Assembly: GCF_030272615.1 (NCBI RefSeq)
Contig: NC_081406.1
Location: forward strand, 244,211,218 to 244,275,217
Direction of reading: 5' to 3'
Source of the DNA: Cryptomeria japonica
Lineage: Eukaryota; Streptophyta; Pinopsida; Cupressales; Cupressaceae
DNA: 64,000 nucleotides
Shown in pieces: positions 51,801-64,000 of the stretch; position 1 is the stretch's first letter; every line of letters starts with the position of its first letter. The translations under genes and the position numbers were made by a program. The notes beneath the pieces were generated by a model. It ran no database searches and was not told where the DNA came from. It saw only the letters and a list, made by a program, of their open reading frames with translations.

Positions 51801-52290
51801 ATGGCCCTGAGCGTTCGACCAAGTAGGGAGGAAAAATAGGAGCATGCACAGGGCAAAAATGTCTAACTAGACGTTTTGGCACCAACAGTTCACATCTACA
51901 ATGAACAAAACGAGAATTTGGCTCCATTGCAACTTTACATTGAATGCATCTAACAAATTTTTCATCAACTAAAAAAATTGCCCTAGGAAAACCACTCCAA
52001 ATATTGAAAATCCAAGATAGGCTATTGTAGATGACCCTCACATGACCCTGTAGGTTTATATGAATCATTCACAAGTGTCATGGATTCCGAGATACAAAAT
52101 TTCAAAGGTTGACAATTTTTCGCACTTAGGGCACTCGAGGGACAACGCCGCTAGGGTATGGCCCTGAGCATTCGACCGAGTAGGGAGAAAAACCAAGAGC
52201 ATGGCTAGGGTAAAAACACCTAACCAAATGTGTTGTAATTGATGGTTCATTCCCATGATCAATAGATTGATAATTTGGCTCCATTGCAAA
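48900..52290. repeat. 358-bp satellite-like tandem array
   Basis: The anchor TTTTCATTGAATGCATCTGA recurs at about 49051, 49409, 49767, 51220, 51578 and 51937. Spacing is 358 once the 1096-bp solo LTR insertion is removed. Every unit also holds AGTAGGGAGGAAAAATAGG, GCTACAGTATGGCCCTGAG and CTCACATGACCCTGTAGG. Units are roughly 80-90 percent alike by eye. Open frames inside are by-products. Confidence 0.93.
50107..51197 (+). mobile_element. Solo LTR, copia-like, inside the 358-bp array
   Basis: 1091 bp flanked by AATTT at 50102-50106 and 51198-51202. It starts TATTGGTATTATGG (the expected TG has become TA) and ends GGGTCCTAACA. ACCGACA/ACCGG words and a run of 17 C near its end resemble the copia LTR at 11396-12871 in style. 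No internal domain remains, so recombination between two LTRs is likely. The plus orientation is inferred from the termini. Confidence 0.8.
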
Positions 52291-52828
52291 TAAGTTGTCT
52301 TCATTTTTCTCATTAATTTTTTAATATTATACTCATAAGAGGATTTGCATGTGTGTGCATTGTGAAGTCTAAAAAAATGCAGTAAACTAATGCAATCTAG
52401 TGTCTTGTTGGGTTAAGTAACTTTGATTTTTTTGTCATGGTTTGGGATTGCAGCTGCTCCTTAAACTATGGCATAAAATGATTCAGCATCTATGAACTAT
52501 GATTAATAACAATACCAATATGGTCATTAAATTTGGTGAAGTTGCCAAAACCAACCAAATTTAACACTTAATATTTAGATGGAATAAATTATATCGATTC
52601 TTAAGATTATAAAAATAGCATGCTATTGTTCATTATTTAACGATTGTTCATTATTAAATTCATGATTAAAGTTTCCAAGAATGAAGCTATGCACATGAGG
52701 AACAAATTATATCGAATCTTAACTTCTATATATCAAATTGTCGAATAATTACAAGTGTATCTCCAAATACAAAATGGCATAAATGTCAACTCAAACAAAA
52801 TGTATGTCCATATACAAAATATACATGC
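52291..52828. other. AT-rich spacer
   Basis: Nothing recognisable between the end of the 358-bp array and the last exon-like segment of the decayed gene. Confidence 0.5.
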
Positions 52829-54777
52829 TAACTAGACATGTAAGTATCCCAAAATGTCTCTATCACATCCTGAACTACTGATGGATCATCAAAATCGATC
52901 CTCTTCGAAGAACTCCTTGGCTCTAAAGGATACTACACAAGAAAAATAAAGCAACAATTCAGATTAGCTATATATTATATAATTTAAATTCAAAAAGTTA
53001 ACATAAAAATCAATATACATTGAACTATAATTGAACTCTAAAATCGAATTCTTGATTACCCCATGTCCATGTTTTCTCTTAAGATGGTCAGGAGTCCTAG
53101 AATATGTCTTTGATAGAACAAGGATGTCATCATGTTTTGTAGACAACCTATATATGTTCACAAACATAACATTGATACAAGTTAGCATATAATTGTCGAT
53201 GATAGGAACAAATTATATCTACTAAACACAAAATAAAATAAACACATGTCCTTGAGGCATCTCTTCTACTTCTTCAGGTATTGTGAGTGCAGTAAACAAG
53301 GATGTAAAGCCAACAATTCTCTGTACATAAAGACGAAAAGTTTGTGAAACTATCAATTTATGTAGACATGTATAATCATTATGTTATTTAAACTCTTAAT
53401 TCAATCATATTTGCATTCAATTACCTTTTCCTTGTTTCTAACTGTACTTCTAGAGCCTAAATCATGCAACACCGCACTCGTGCTAGGTGTGTCTTGCAAG
53501 AGTAAAATATGATAAACATGCAATTTAATATATAATTAATTAATGACAACCACATATACAATAAAAATATAAACAACTAGGTGCAATAATATTTGTACCA
53601 TATAGTTGTCAAGGCCAAATGAAATGGCTATCAGGGTGTCATCATGGACTTGTAATAACTCCTCCTCAGACATCAACCATTAAATAGACCATGTATATAA
53701 ACATTAGTACTTAATGCTATCTCTTATAAATATTCATTTAAAATAAAATGCACTATGAAATTACAAGTTAAGTCTTACCACTATATCGTCAGTGTATGAT
53801 GAAGGTACCTCCTCATTTCTAGCATGTGAGGACTTCTCAGGGTGTTCTCTAGTCCCCATCGTCACATCTGGTGCATTTGACATATCATGCACCTTGTAAT
53901 CAACTATGTGTATGGGAGGATCAATAGGTTGTCCAATAGGACCTAAGAATACTTGATGGCACATAGCACAAGTATGTGGCAAAAAAATATGTGGAGTTGA
54001 GGAGGATGTGTCAGTGCCACCTGATCCACCGCTAGCATTGCCAAAAGGATGAGCTAGTTCCCCTTCTTGATAAACCAAAAGGCCAGTCAAAGGGTAAATA
54101 GTTGATATAGTCCATGACGCTACCTCAACAATAATATCTGTATGTTATACTGGAGGTGGGGAATCAGTGGGAGGAGGGGGAATATATGGGCCCTATAATA
54201 CTCGAACTACCCCAAATCTATCCCGAGGAATACCTCCCCCCACACCCTGAAAAGGTTTGATGTCAAAGTAGTTGACATGCTTGCCCAAAACAAACTCAGC
54301 ATACAATTTTTTGATGAAGTAGAATGGTACATTGACATTGTTTTTGGGTGGTCTATAAAAACCATCCACCTATGATCCCAAAAGTATTTTACAATATCAT
54401 CATTTTGACACCATTTGATGGAAAGTTTTTTTTTTTTTTTTCACATCTACGGATTGTTTGGTGCGGGGACTAATAAACGGGGTGGCAATATCATCTTTAG
54501 ATATCTCAAGCTCCTTCACATAATCATAGGTCAAGCCATTCACATATTTATCCATCATGGTCTCTAGCCACAAAAGAACAAAATTGTTCTTAGTGGTGGC
54601 AGTTTCTACATTGTTTGTTATAGCATCTAGTGTGGTTAACATTTGGGATAGATGAGGGATTCTACTATAAATATTAGCAATGCCAGTCAATTGATTCTAA
54701 TTTTGACCAATTAAATCTTGAATTGAGGGGGGGCTTGGTGGTTACAACAGTTGTGGATTGTCATTATTATCACCCAT
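52829..54777 (-). pseudogene. Decayed multi-exon gene, unknown family
   Basis: Exon 1 (53779-54777, 333 codons from an ATG, donor GTAAGA) has stops but one phase. Its segments read PHLSQMLTTLDAITNNVETA, NVPFYFIKKLYAEFVLGKH, VNYFDIKPFQGVGGGIPRD and a Cys-containing THTCAMCHQVF-like block (HTCAMCHQVF). Further open, splice-bounded segments follow: 53599-53664 (ELLQVHDDTLIAISFGLDNY, donor GTAC), about 53425-53492 (STSAVLHDLGSRSTVRNKEK, donor GTAA), about 53250-53320, about 53063-53148 (KHDDILVLSKTYSRTPDHLK) and 52829-52932 (RIDFDDPSVVQDVIETFWDT). Coding-like composition and splice signals support a real ancestor. It may be a host gene or an accessory protein of a CACTA-like transposon, given the GACTAAA cluster just upstream. 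Function unknown. Confidence 0.5.
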
Positions 54778-55049
54778 TTTACCTAATTGAAGTTGAAATT
54801 TTGGATTCAATTAATAAATTTCAAATAGTAGTTTATTTGAAATTAAAAAAAACCTAATTTTTATTAAAAAAATTGAAAAACAAATTAAAAAAACATACTT
54901 GTTGCCAAGATTTTGAAAAAAAAATGCTCTGGAAATTGGAGATTGGGTCAAATCAAATATCTGATCACTTCTTTTTCACCAAACCCATGGGTGAAAATGA
55001 CCCATCCATTGTCTCAATTGGGTATAAAAATATCCACAAGGATAGATGG

Positions 55050-55310
55050 AAGTGAATAAAAATGACTAAAAAATTGACAACAATTAATAATTACAACATC
55101 ACCAATTAAATGACTACCACGACTAAATAAATGACCAATTAACAACAATCAATGACTAAATATATTACCAAATTGATCAATCAAAACAACCTTTATTCAT
55201 AAATTTGGTTGTGTTATAAATGATCGACAATAAACTACTAATGATCAGGTGACCAGGATTAGTCATTTATATGCAATTTTTATTAGTTTTTAAGTCATTT
55301 ATTTTTGTTT
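55050..55310. repeat. Cluster of GACTAAA/TTAGTCATTT motifs
   Basis: Direct copies to the left and inverted copies to the right within 260 bp. It shares GACTAAATAAATGAC with 10700-10870 and lies about 270 bp upstream of the decayed gene at 52829-54777. Confidence 0.45.
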
Positions 55311-55320
55311 TTGTGCTAAT

Positions 55321-58300
55321 GGACAATAAAACTCTTCATCAAAGATAGAGTCATCTATAGATGAAAAATTCTCATTTACATCATCATTCTTTACTTGATT
55401 TTCTCCTTCTGTTTTAAACAGTAGAGGTGACGCAACTTCTACAAAGGTAGAACTCAAATTATCGCAAAAAATTATCAAGAGACTAATTGGTGTGGGTTGT
55501 TCTTTAATGATGTTTTCAATCATAAATCCTCTTTTCTTCACCCTTGTCACCAAAGGACTCAAGTCAGTAAATATTCAGGCAATGAACAATCCCTAGTTTT
55601 TCCATTCTTTCAATATAAACCTTTTCAGATAGTGGGTCAATCATTATTAAAAACAAAAACTTCCTTTTCTAAACCGAAAATAGTTGTATTTGCACATAAG
55701 GGTTTTCTTTTAAATCCAAAGATTATAAATCCACACGTTTGTTACAAACCAAAATTACTTGTGAGGGTCTTCTCAGCTTCAACAATAATTTCTTTTAAGG
55801 CATCTAAGGATGAAAGGAGTGTCTTATCATTTTTAGCATGTTACAAGGAAGTACGAGAGAGATTTTGCACTAAATCTCTTTCCATATTAAACCTAAATTG
55901 CACAAATCTCACTTTCTTTTCTATTTTATGCACTGCATACCATCACTCCCCTTAGCCTACATTCATTTCTATCTAAATGTGAAATTGACTATTCCATAGG
56001 CTACCCTTTTTTCAAGCTAAATCTTAATTTCCTTTCTAACTCTATCAGTTATTTGGGTTGAAGATTAATTTAGCAAAGTTGCTATATGCAGAAGTTTTAT
56101 AATTTACATGCAAGTATTAGTGATATAGCCTTCTAGAATTTGATTGGTATGGAGATTTTGCATTAGTAGTATTAATTTATGGTGGGAATAAATATGAATT
56201 TGTGTGCTATTTGAGGTATGTGTTTAAGGTTTTAAACAATTTTAAGGAGAAGATAATTTATATGACAATTATAAATTTGAAGATTTGCTGAGCACATTGT
56301 AAAAAGTGTATTATTAGTTCGATCTATACACATTGACAATTGTATCATGGTCACAAATATTCTTAGGGCAATCCATACCAAATAAAATAAATGTGCAAGG
56401 ATTAGAAAGATCACATTGCAGAAAGGGCAACTGTTTGAAAAGTATACAATGGATTTACAACATCAAAAGATGTTCAAAGCTCATAGATATGTGAATTATT
56501 GTGGTTTTGATGGACTTATTGATGGATTCTATTATACTTGTTACTCCTGTTGTGGAGGTTGTAATACTTCCTCTAGTGCTATCTTTGGAGGATAAGGACT
56601 AACAAATGTCAGTTTGGAGGCTAGTGGCATCAAAGGTTGGTGGAATTTCCATCATCTCAAGTTATCTTCTAACTTTGAGATTATTATTTTCATTAGAAGG
56701 GTTTTTTAGTTTCTTTTCTTTTCTTTTTTGGATGTTGACATACATGAAAAATAAATGTATTATGAAGTTTTATTTTTGGATGTGTGTAAGGAATTTGTTG
56801 TTGAGCTTATTATGAATTGTTGTCTAGTGATCTTACTAGAATATACCCTTTTGAGGGTGATCACATAACTTGATGGAGCTTTGTTGTATTGCAATATGGA
56901 TTGTTTTTCAATAATTTAAGAATCCGTGATTCGAGAGTTGAGGATTGAGAACTTGGGAATTCAACTTTAAGGTACACCCTTCTAAGGGTCATAAGGAAAT
57001 TGGATAGAGATCTAATTTATTCGGGACTTGTCTCTTTAAGTAAATATCTTCTCAAAATTATGTATTTATTTTATGTAACTAGCCATTTTTATTTTGCAAT
57101 CCTTAAGATGGGTTCCCTTGACAAGGTAAAATTTGAGATTTCTAGGTACTTTTGTAGGAAAAATTGTAATAAGGAGGGTAATGTTATAAAATGTTAGCAT
57201 GTATTACATTGTTGGTGATTGTTATAGACAACTGGTTATCGTGCAATTATTCCAACTGCATAATGTATTTGGCTTGTATATTTCTATTCACTAACATTAA
57301 TCAATCGATTAAGATTTTACCTTCAAAAAGGCGTCTTGGGATGGGGAAGTTCAAATTTTTAGTGAGAACCAAGGAAAGGTTAAAATTAAATGAGAAAGAA
57401 TGTCTATATGAGAAGCTCAAAACTCCACTGACAAATAAAATTTAGAAGACTAAACATGCCTTCAAAATTAGAGATTTAAGGGAACTTATGCAAACACTGG
57501 TGGAAAGAAAAGGGAGGACACACACATAAAAGTAGACTATGGGGAATACAATAAATAAATTTTTTAAATTTTAGATAACATAGATTTGGATGAAAATGTG
57601 CTTGAGTACAAGTAATAATAATTCATTTAACATTGGAGAAAAATCAAGGGGTTGGAGGGCACATAGAAAGATGAAGCACAAATGAAGGTGATCTAAACCT
57701 TAATCAAATTTGAAATGATAAATTTTAGATTTAAAAAATAGAAAATAGCGGCCAAAGCCATATGAAAAGGTCCTAGATGTCAAGTTCAAATTACCCTTGA
57801 TAAAGGAGGTGGGCCATATCGAGAGATTACTTGATTTGATATGAAAATAAAATGAAATGATAAGAATAAAAGTTAAGACCTCAATGTGGGATATAGAAAA
57901 TGTAGTGCGTGATGTTTTATAGTTAGTTTTGGAATTGGGTTTGAGATGCTATAACTTTAAGACACACATGGTCTATGAATTCTATTGCTATGCACCAACC
58001 TATGTTAATATTGTGGACGTATAGTTCATCAATCTTTATGCTTGTGGATTTGAACTTGGTTTGTATGAACAAAATTTAGGTATAGATATGTACCTATAAC
58101 TTGGAAACTTTGTGTACTTAAAAATAATTATTCACCATTGTGTCTATACTTGCAATGAATACTATTGATGTAGGCAAACATCTTTGAGAGCATGTTAAGT
58201 GAGGATCTTGTCCTTATGATAATGATGAACCCATTGATTAATTCAACAATATAGATAAAAGTTGGACAGAAAGACACAATGAATATAAATGGAATTGTAA

Positions 58301-60292
58301 TAATAAGAGTAACTTAGAACTCAAAATTCAAAAACAAAAATGTACAAGAGGTCATATAATGACCTAGTGTGAACCTAGTGTTTTAGGGCTTGTTGAAAAA
58401 TATGTTACATAATAGGAACTCGCTAATATAGTGTGATGTTATGACAACAAAATAAGAGTGCTTCTAAATGCACAATGTTAGAAGTGAGTGAATATGAGAT
58501 TGACTAAAATGATGATTCATTGATGATCAAATGGTCTAGGGGTAATGTGTTTTTATATACGATCTAAACACATAATTTAAAAGATTTTGTGCTTGTGCTA
58601 ACATATAATGACTAAATGAAATTAAGGCAACTCAAACCTAAAATAAAATTGAAGTTTTGAAATTTTGGATCAAATCTATAGACTTGAAAGTAAATTAGAT
58701 TGAATATACAAACATAAATTTAAACTTAGAAAATAAACTAATTAACTAAATAATTAAATTATATTTATGAAAAAAAAAATCTAATCGATAAAAAATATGA
58801 ACATAGATTAGATACTTAAAACACCCACATAAACAATATAACAAAATGAAGATATACACTTCTCGCCGATTTATATTAATCCTACTATATATCTCTTACT
58901 GTAGCTGTGGACCATTCCAAAACATAAAGACTAATGTTGAAAAATAATAAAAAACAGTGAGACAAATGTGTTTCCTGGGAAATAATTATTATTCTCTTAC
59001 TGTCATAGGAGAAGAAAGGCCAAAACTTTCAGACATTCGAGACCCACCTTCCAAAAATTTAACAGTTTTTTGAGGAGCAATTCTCTTCATAAACATTGTT
59101 TTCTTATCTCCTGTCATCATACTATTGTACACATTAACATTTGCAGAGAAGAACAACACTCACATAGCACTGCCTATTCTTAATTTATGATGTTTTAATA
59201 GGGAATTGTCTATCCAGGAAACTAAAAAAGAAAAGTGACAAAGGTAAGGTTTAATAAAGATATATGCAGTGAAAAGGTTGGTTTATATGTCTTTATTTAT
59301 TTTCTATTCTAAAAATTTGGAATGAAAATAAATTTATTTTAATTATGAAATCATTTTTTAAATTATATGTCTATTTTATTTGTTCATACATTTTATGCAT
59401 GCAATCATTTTCAATTGTTATAAATTTCTTATAATTTTTGTTGACAATATTTTTACGAGTTAAAAACATTGTTTGGCCTAAAAGTGAAATAAAATTCTCT
59501 AATCATTTTCCAAACTATTTACTCTCACTTTGACAAATTACCACATTTTTGACCTTATTTATGTCTTATTTGTACATACTACCACATATTTTCTCCAACT
59601 CAACCTTAATGCCCAAACCCCAGATCCTTGCCTTGAAAAATTTGCATTTCCCTATCTTAGTTCACTTCAAAAACATGTAGGAACAATAGGGGAAGGGTAC
59701 CAGTAGTGCACATAGCTAACTTCATGCACATAGAACTCTCAAAACTGTACGTTGGATTTCAAATTTTTTTTTGGTTGTCTTTGTATACGATTTAACTACT
59801 TATAACTAAGGATCCGGCTTCTGGGTAGTGATGATGCACGCTGTGGAAATCATTATGTGCCGAAAGGTCAAAAAGTGGTAATTTCAACGTGTCTACCCAT
59901 ACATGAACTCTTTTGCACCAAAAGTAGATAACTCAAAATTTGCAGTAGTAGTGGACAAATGCCCTAGTAGTAGATCATCTTTTTTGACATTTTTTTTACT
60001 ATAATTAGCCTATTTGTGCACCACTACTGGCCCATTTGTGCACCACTACTGGGACATTTGTGCAAAATTATCCACTATTGGTACATGTGATATTCATTAA
60101 TGAACTTTCCATTATCAATTTTTTGGGCTCCTTTGCAATCTAGTACTGGGGGTTTGGGTTGACAAAAAGGTGTCCACTATTGGAACTATGTCCACTACTG
60201 GAACTATAGAATGGATGTAACATAGATTTCAAATATTCAAAACTCAAAACATTGACTCCCACTTTTTCATCATAATTGTTGGGAGCCAAGTT
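55321..60292. other. Long AT-rich region without recognisable genes
   Basis: Frames at 55299-55562 (minus) and 55497-55955 (plus) overlap and show no motif. Nothing else above 90 codons and no LTR pair was seen. Confidence 0.5.
60013..60208. repeat. Short tandem CCACTACTGG-type repeats
   Basis: Two to three copies of TTGTGCACCACTACTGG at 60014-60080 and two of GTCCACTA(T/C)TGGAACTAT at 60169-60208. Confidence 0.75.
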
Positions 60293-61762
60293 TGTAGTAC
60301 CCCTACCCTTATCGGATTCTAATTTCGGTTTGACCTTGGTTAGTTTATCATGTTATATTGTTATAGTCGAATGTTTTGATTATTGTGTGTACCGGTTAAT
60401 GTGATTTTTGCATCAATTTATATGTAAGATTATTAGTTCTCTTGATTCGTATTATTAATCTCGGGCTAACACTTTTATTAAATAAATATATGTATGCATG
60501 TGTGATTCATGGTTGCAGGTGATTGCAGGTACAATACTGCATGGGTGCGAGGTTCGTCTCCACCTGGATTCACAGGTTTGAGTGTTCCTCATTGACCCTT
60601 AGAAATTGGATTAGGTGGTCGTGAGACCCTCGTTTGACCATAGTCATGCTCAAGTGAGCGTCATCAGTCATCCGTCAGTATCCCCTTTGGTGGGGTATGC
60701 AGGCCGTCTGTCTGTTTGGCTTTCTTGGGTTGCATGTTTTGTGTATGGTTAAATTGAGTAATTAATCCTTAAATATTTAAATTGATTTAATGTGTGTTTA
60801 CACATTAGTAATTAAGGGACTAAATTAAATAGGTCCCCTTTATGCGATTAATCGTTAATTAGAATTGTTCAATTCAAGTTGGTAGCAAGTCCGATTAAAT
60901 GATTAATTTTAAATGATAAATTTATTTTGTTTATGCTTTTGGAAAGGAAAGATTTAAATTTATTTGAAATAGAATTAATTTAATTTCTTTGCCCTTTTAA
61001 AAAATAAATATATAAATCTAGAGTTAAAACTGTTGCCTTAATTACTTTTAGAAAAGTTAATTAAATGTCATGAGAAAAGAGATAAAAGAAATGATTTTTA
61101 CAAATAACTTTCCCATTTACTTTTTGGCAATTACAAAAATAATTTCTTTTATTATTAAATATTATGATTTATTAGAAAACATTTTTCAACCTAAAATTTT
61201 AGGTTGAATATTTTTCTATATTATGCTTGTGAGTTCACGGGAAAAAAAAAAGCATATTTTTGGAGAAATTTTGGAGGCCAGATTGGAAACCAGAACTGGA
61301 GCTTGGAGGTTTGATTCGGATTGTTTGCAAAGTATTCATCTAGGATTGCTATCACAGGTTGGGTGTTTGTCACTCTTCTTTTTGTTTTGAAATTTTGAAA
61401 TTTAGTTTTAAAAAAAAAATACTTCTTTGTATGTTGATTTTTCTGAAAGATCCCTGTTTGGAGAGTTTTTAAAGTTGTTTAAATTTGAGAAAGGGTTTCC
61501 TGGTTTGGGAAAGGATTTTGTTTTCCTGTTGTATGAATTTGCAAATTTGTAGTGAAAGGAAAAGTCATGCTAATAAATTTTTTGGGAATTTCTTCTTTCT
61601 GTGTATTTTTGTGTTCTTCCTGTGTATGGAGAAAATTAGAGATTTTTCGTTTAATAAATTTTCCTTAAGGCTTTGTGAAAGAAAGATTTAGGAAACTTTA
61701 TGTTTTTCTCAAATCTTTGTTCTGTCACAGACATTATTATTTACTATATATTGTATTAATGA

Positions 61763-61860
<98 letters not shown>

Positions 61861-64000
61861 GGTAAATTTTTATTATTAATTATTTATTGTTTATATTTTA
61901 TTAATCGCGGATTAATAAATATTTATTAATTAATATTTAATTTTGGTATTTGTCTTTATGTACGCAGGAAGTATCTATTTTTAGGAAAAGGATAAAATAA
62001 TGTATTATTCGGAAACATTGGAAATTTAGTAATGCATCGTTTGGAAAATTGGAAAGTAAATGATATTTTCATTTAGTAAAATAAATTATTTAATTTATAT
62101 TTCTCTGTGTATTGGGAAATAGGCAAAATTGTACTATTCCAATTGTGGTATTGAATTTATTTTGTATGTTGATTTTCTGTTATTGTTTTTTGAAAACTTA
62201 GATCCTTTAGAAAACTGGATTGATTGTTGTGTGAAAACAATAGGAAAGAAGATTGTCTTTTCCAATCTATGCCTATGCATGTTTAATTTTTTGTATTCGC
62301 ATTTTCTTAAGAAATGGCAAGTCTTTGATTTTGTTTGTTGGATCGTGACGTATGTTTGAATTGGGTACCTGTTTTTGTCCTTGATCTTGAGTTTTGATTG
62401 TTGTCTTGTGGTGATGTTTTAACCGGTCATGTCCTTTATGCGGGTGTTGAATGTTGGTTTGTGGTTGACCATAGCTGGTCAGGTCTCTAGTTAGAATACC
62501 GTCAGCTAGTACACCTCGTATGAAGTCTTGTTTGACCAAGTAGGTATTCCTACCCTGTTGAACTCCATTTACTTGACCTTATGTATTCCTTGGTTGAGGA
62601 GTTCGTTTGAGTATAGTCTAGTGTCATTTGGGAAAGTGGCTTTCGATTGGGGGTTGCACCCAAAGTGTTTTCTAGGTAACCCATCGAAAGTGTGTCTAAA
62701 TAAGTGATAATCTAATAGCATATTAGAGAGTTAGTTAATGAATCATTAAGTAAGATAATTGTGCCTCATGCATGGGATGAGTGCTAGCACATAATCAACA
62801 TGTAGTGAGAAGGCCTGAAATGGCAAACCATCAACCTTGTCTTCAGGAAAGGTTGTGTTGGGTCCACATGAGGCTTGGATGGGCCGGAGGTTCGGAATAG
62901 GTTGTCAGGGTAAACCAGTGGATGGGGTCGAAACCTATGAAGACCTGTCATGGTAACCATACTAGGTTATGTGATGACACTTGTCCCTTATGTTCGCTAG
63001 TGTGTTGTTTCATTGTCTTGATAGGAGCATTGTTGAGGAGTCGTCTTGATATTTATGCCCTCGTGAGAACCTGATATCATGTTAGACCTTGGGTTGCAAA
63101 GATTTAGTTTCACTGATGCTCCAGTTGATCTTTTGTAATTGCTTCTTATTATGTTCAGTTGGATCCTTTCCTACTAAGGGATCATTCATGTATTTATTTG
63201 ACCAATGGGGTCGTATGTATTACTGGTTATGTTCGCCTTGATGGAAGGATTGTAAATGATGTGAATCTTATATATTCTTCTCTATTATTTAATTATTAGA
63301 GGGGTCTTGCAGTTGAGCAAACCCGAAGATGTAGCCCACTAGGGGTGAACTCCGAGATCATTTCAGTGTTATGTGGTGTTTTACATTCTTATGTTTCCTT
63401 TTTAATTTAGCATGTATGGATGGCATTATGTTAGTATGTATAATGTGGATTAGGTCAAGATAATCTTAAATGCATGTATGTAGTCATCTTATTAAATGTA
63501 GTAAATTGGATCATGAAGAATGTAGATTTGAATAATGGAATGTATTCAGTTATTGATTATGCATTTAAGTATGCATGGAAAGTATTCATTAGTTTATGAT
63601 GAAATTAAAATATGTTATGGAACTAGATGCATGGCATATGTTTAATGTAAGATTGTACGTAATGCTTGGTTAAATTTTATTGGATGAACTTAATCATGTC
63701 ACCTATAATTTTAACCTCAATGGATGAACCTTATCATGTGATCTATATTTTTATCTTACCGAAATAAATTATCCTTGTTTAAGTATTATCTTGTCATTAA
63801 GTTAATTAGCTTAATTGGATTAATTAATGTGAGTTGAGTTAAATGTTGAATTAAGTAATCACGTTGGGAAACTCTTTAGGTGCTATTTAGTCTTCCGTTG
63901 TAGTATCTGAACTTATGATAACTCGTTGTACCAGTGTATTGTGTTTAATTTTTTAAAAAAATATTATTTGCACTCTATTCTTGTGTTTTAGCTTAATCCC
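60293..64000. other. Unassigned region, possible LTR of an element cut by the window end
   Basis: TGTAGTACCCCTACCCTTAT at 60293 has the look of an LTR start, and 62440-63350 is less AT-rich with LTR-like style. No second copy lies within the window, so this cannot be confirmed. No coding domain seen. Confidence 0.3.
61765..61857. repeat. TA dinucleotide microsatellite
   Basis: About 46 uninterrupted AT units, capable of forming cruciform DNA. Confidence 0.98.

Noticed and set aside
51769..52313. Minus-strand ORFs in the 358-bp array
   Set aside because: Not open in the other units of the array; incidental.
55497..55955. 152-codon plus-strand ORF
   Set aside because: No motif, composition is Phe- and Ser-rich as expected from AT-rich antisense sequence, and no supporting splice or homologous pattern.

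Overview
The window looks like plant nuclear DNA from a large, repeat-rich genome. A gymnosperm is plausible, but that is inference from style, not a diagnostic match. Almost everything recognisable is transposable-element sequence; no intact host gene was found. The evidence is AT-rich spacers, LTR retrotransposons with perfect 5-bp target-site duplications (TSDs), Ty1/copia and Ty3/gypsy polyproteins, microsatellites, a 358-bp satellite-like array, and a B3-domain exon fragment of plant type.

Layout. (1) 1-2134: no gene recognised. (2) 2140-9860: Ty3-type element A, minus strand, TSD CTAAT. It carries only a Gag plus degenerate protease, with two in-frame stops near the C-terminus. (3) 9866-11390: spacer with one unknown ORF and a GACTAAA-rich patch. 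(4) 11396-31560: a decayed Ty1/copia element, minus strand, TSD TTTAT. Its 5' LTR is split by (5) 17603-30275: Ty3 element B of the Tat type (two RNase H domains), plus strand, TSD TAGGG. Element B has a nearly intact protease-RT-RNaseH-integrase reading frame, no recognisable capsid, and a spliced, decayed plant-mobile-domain gene antisense between integrase and the 3' LTR. (6) 31745-32815: a LINE-like insertion with a 19-bp TSD. (7) 32835-35424: AT-rich DNA, GA and CT/CA microsatellites, a B3 exon fragment and a 90-bp minisatellite. (8) 35784-38840: a decayed transposase-like gene. (9) 39050-48155: gag-only LTR element C, minus strand, TSD CCTGG, LTRs near 3 kb. (10) 48900-52290: a 358-bp tandem array split by a solo LTR at 50107-51197. 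(11) 52829-54777: a decayed multi-exon gene of unknown family. (12) 55321-64000: mostly unassigned AT-rich DNA with short repeats and a long TA tract.

How parts fit together. Elements A and B share nearly the same primer-binding site, the same polypurine tract, related LTR starts and an unusual GC-rich hairpin module. A supplies Gag without polymerase; B supplies polymerase without capsid. This suggests a two-component retrotransposon system, which is inference. Stop codons in the older elements mostly look like C-to-T decay of CGA or CAG codons, as expected for methylated, silenced DNA.
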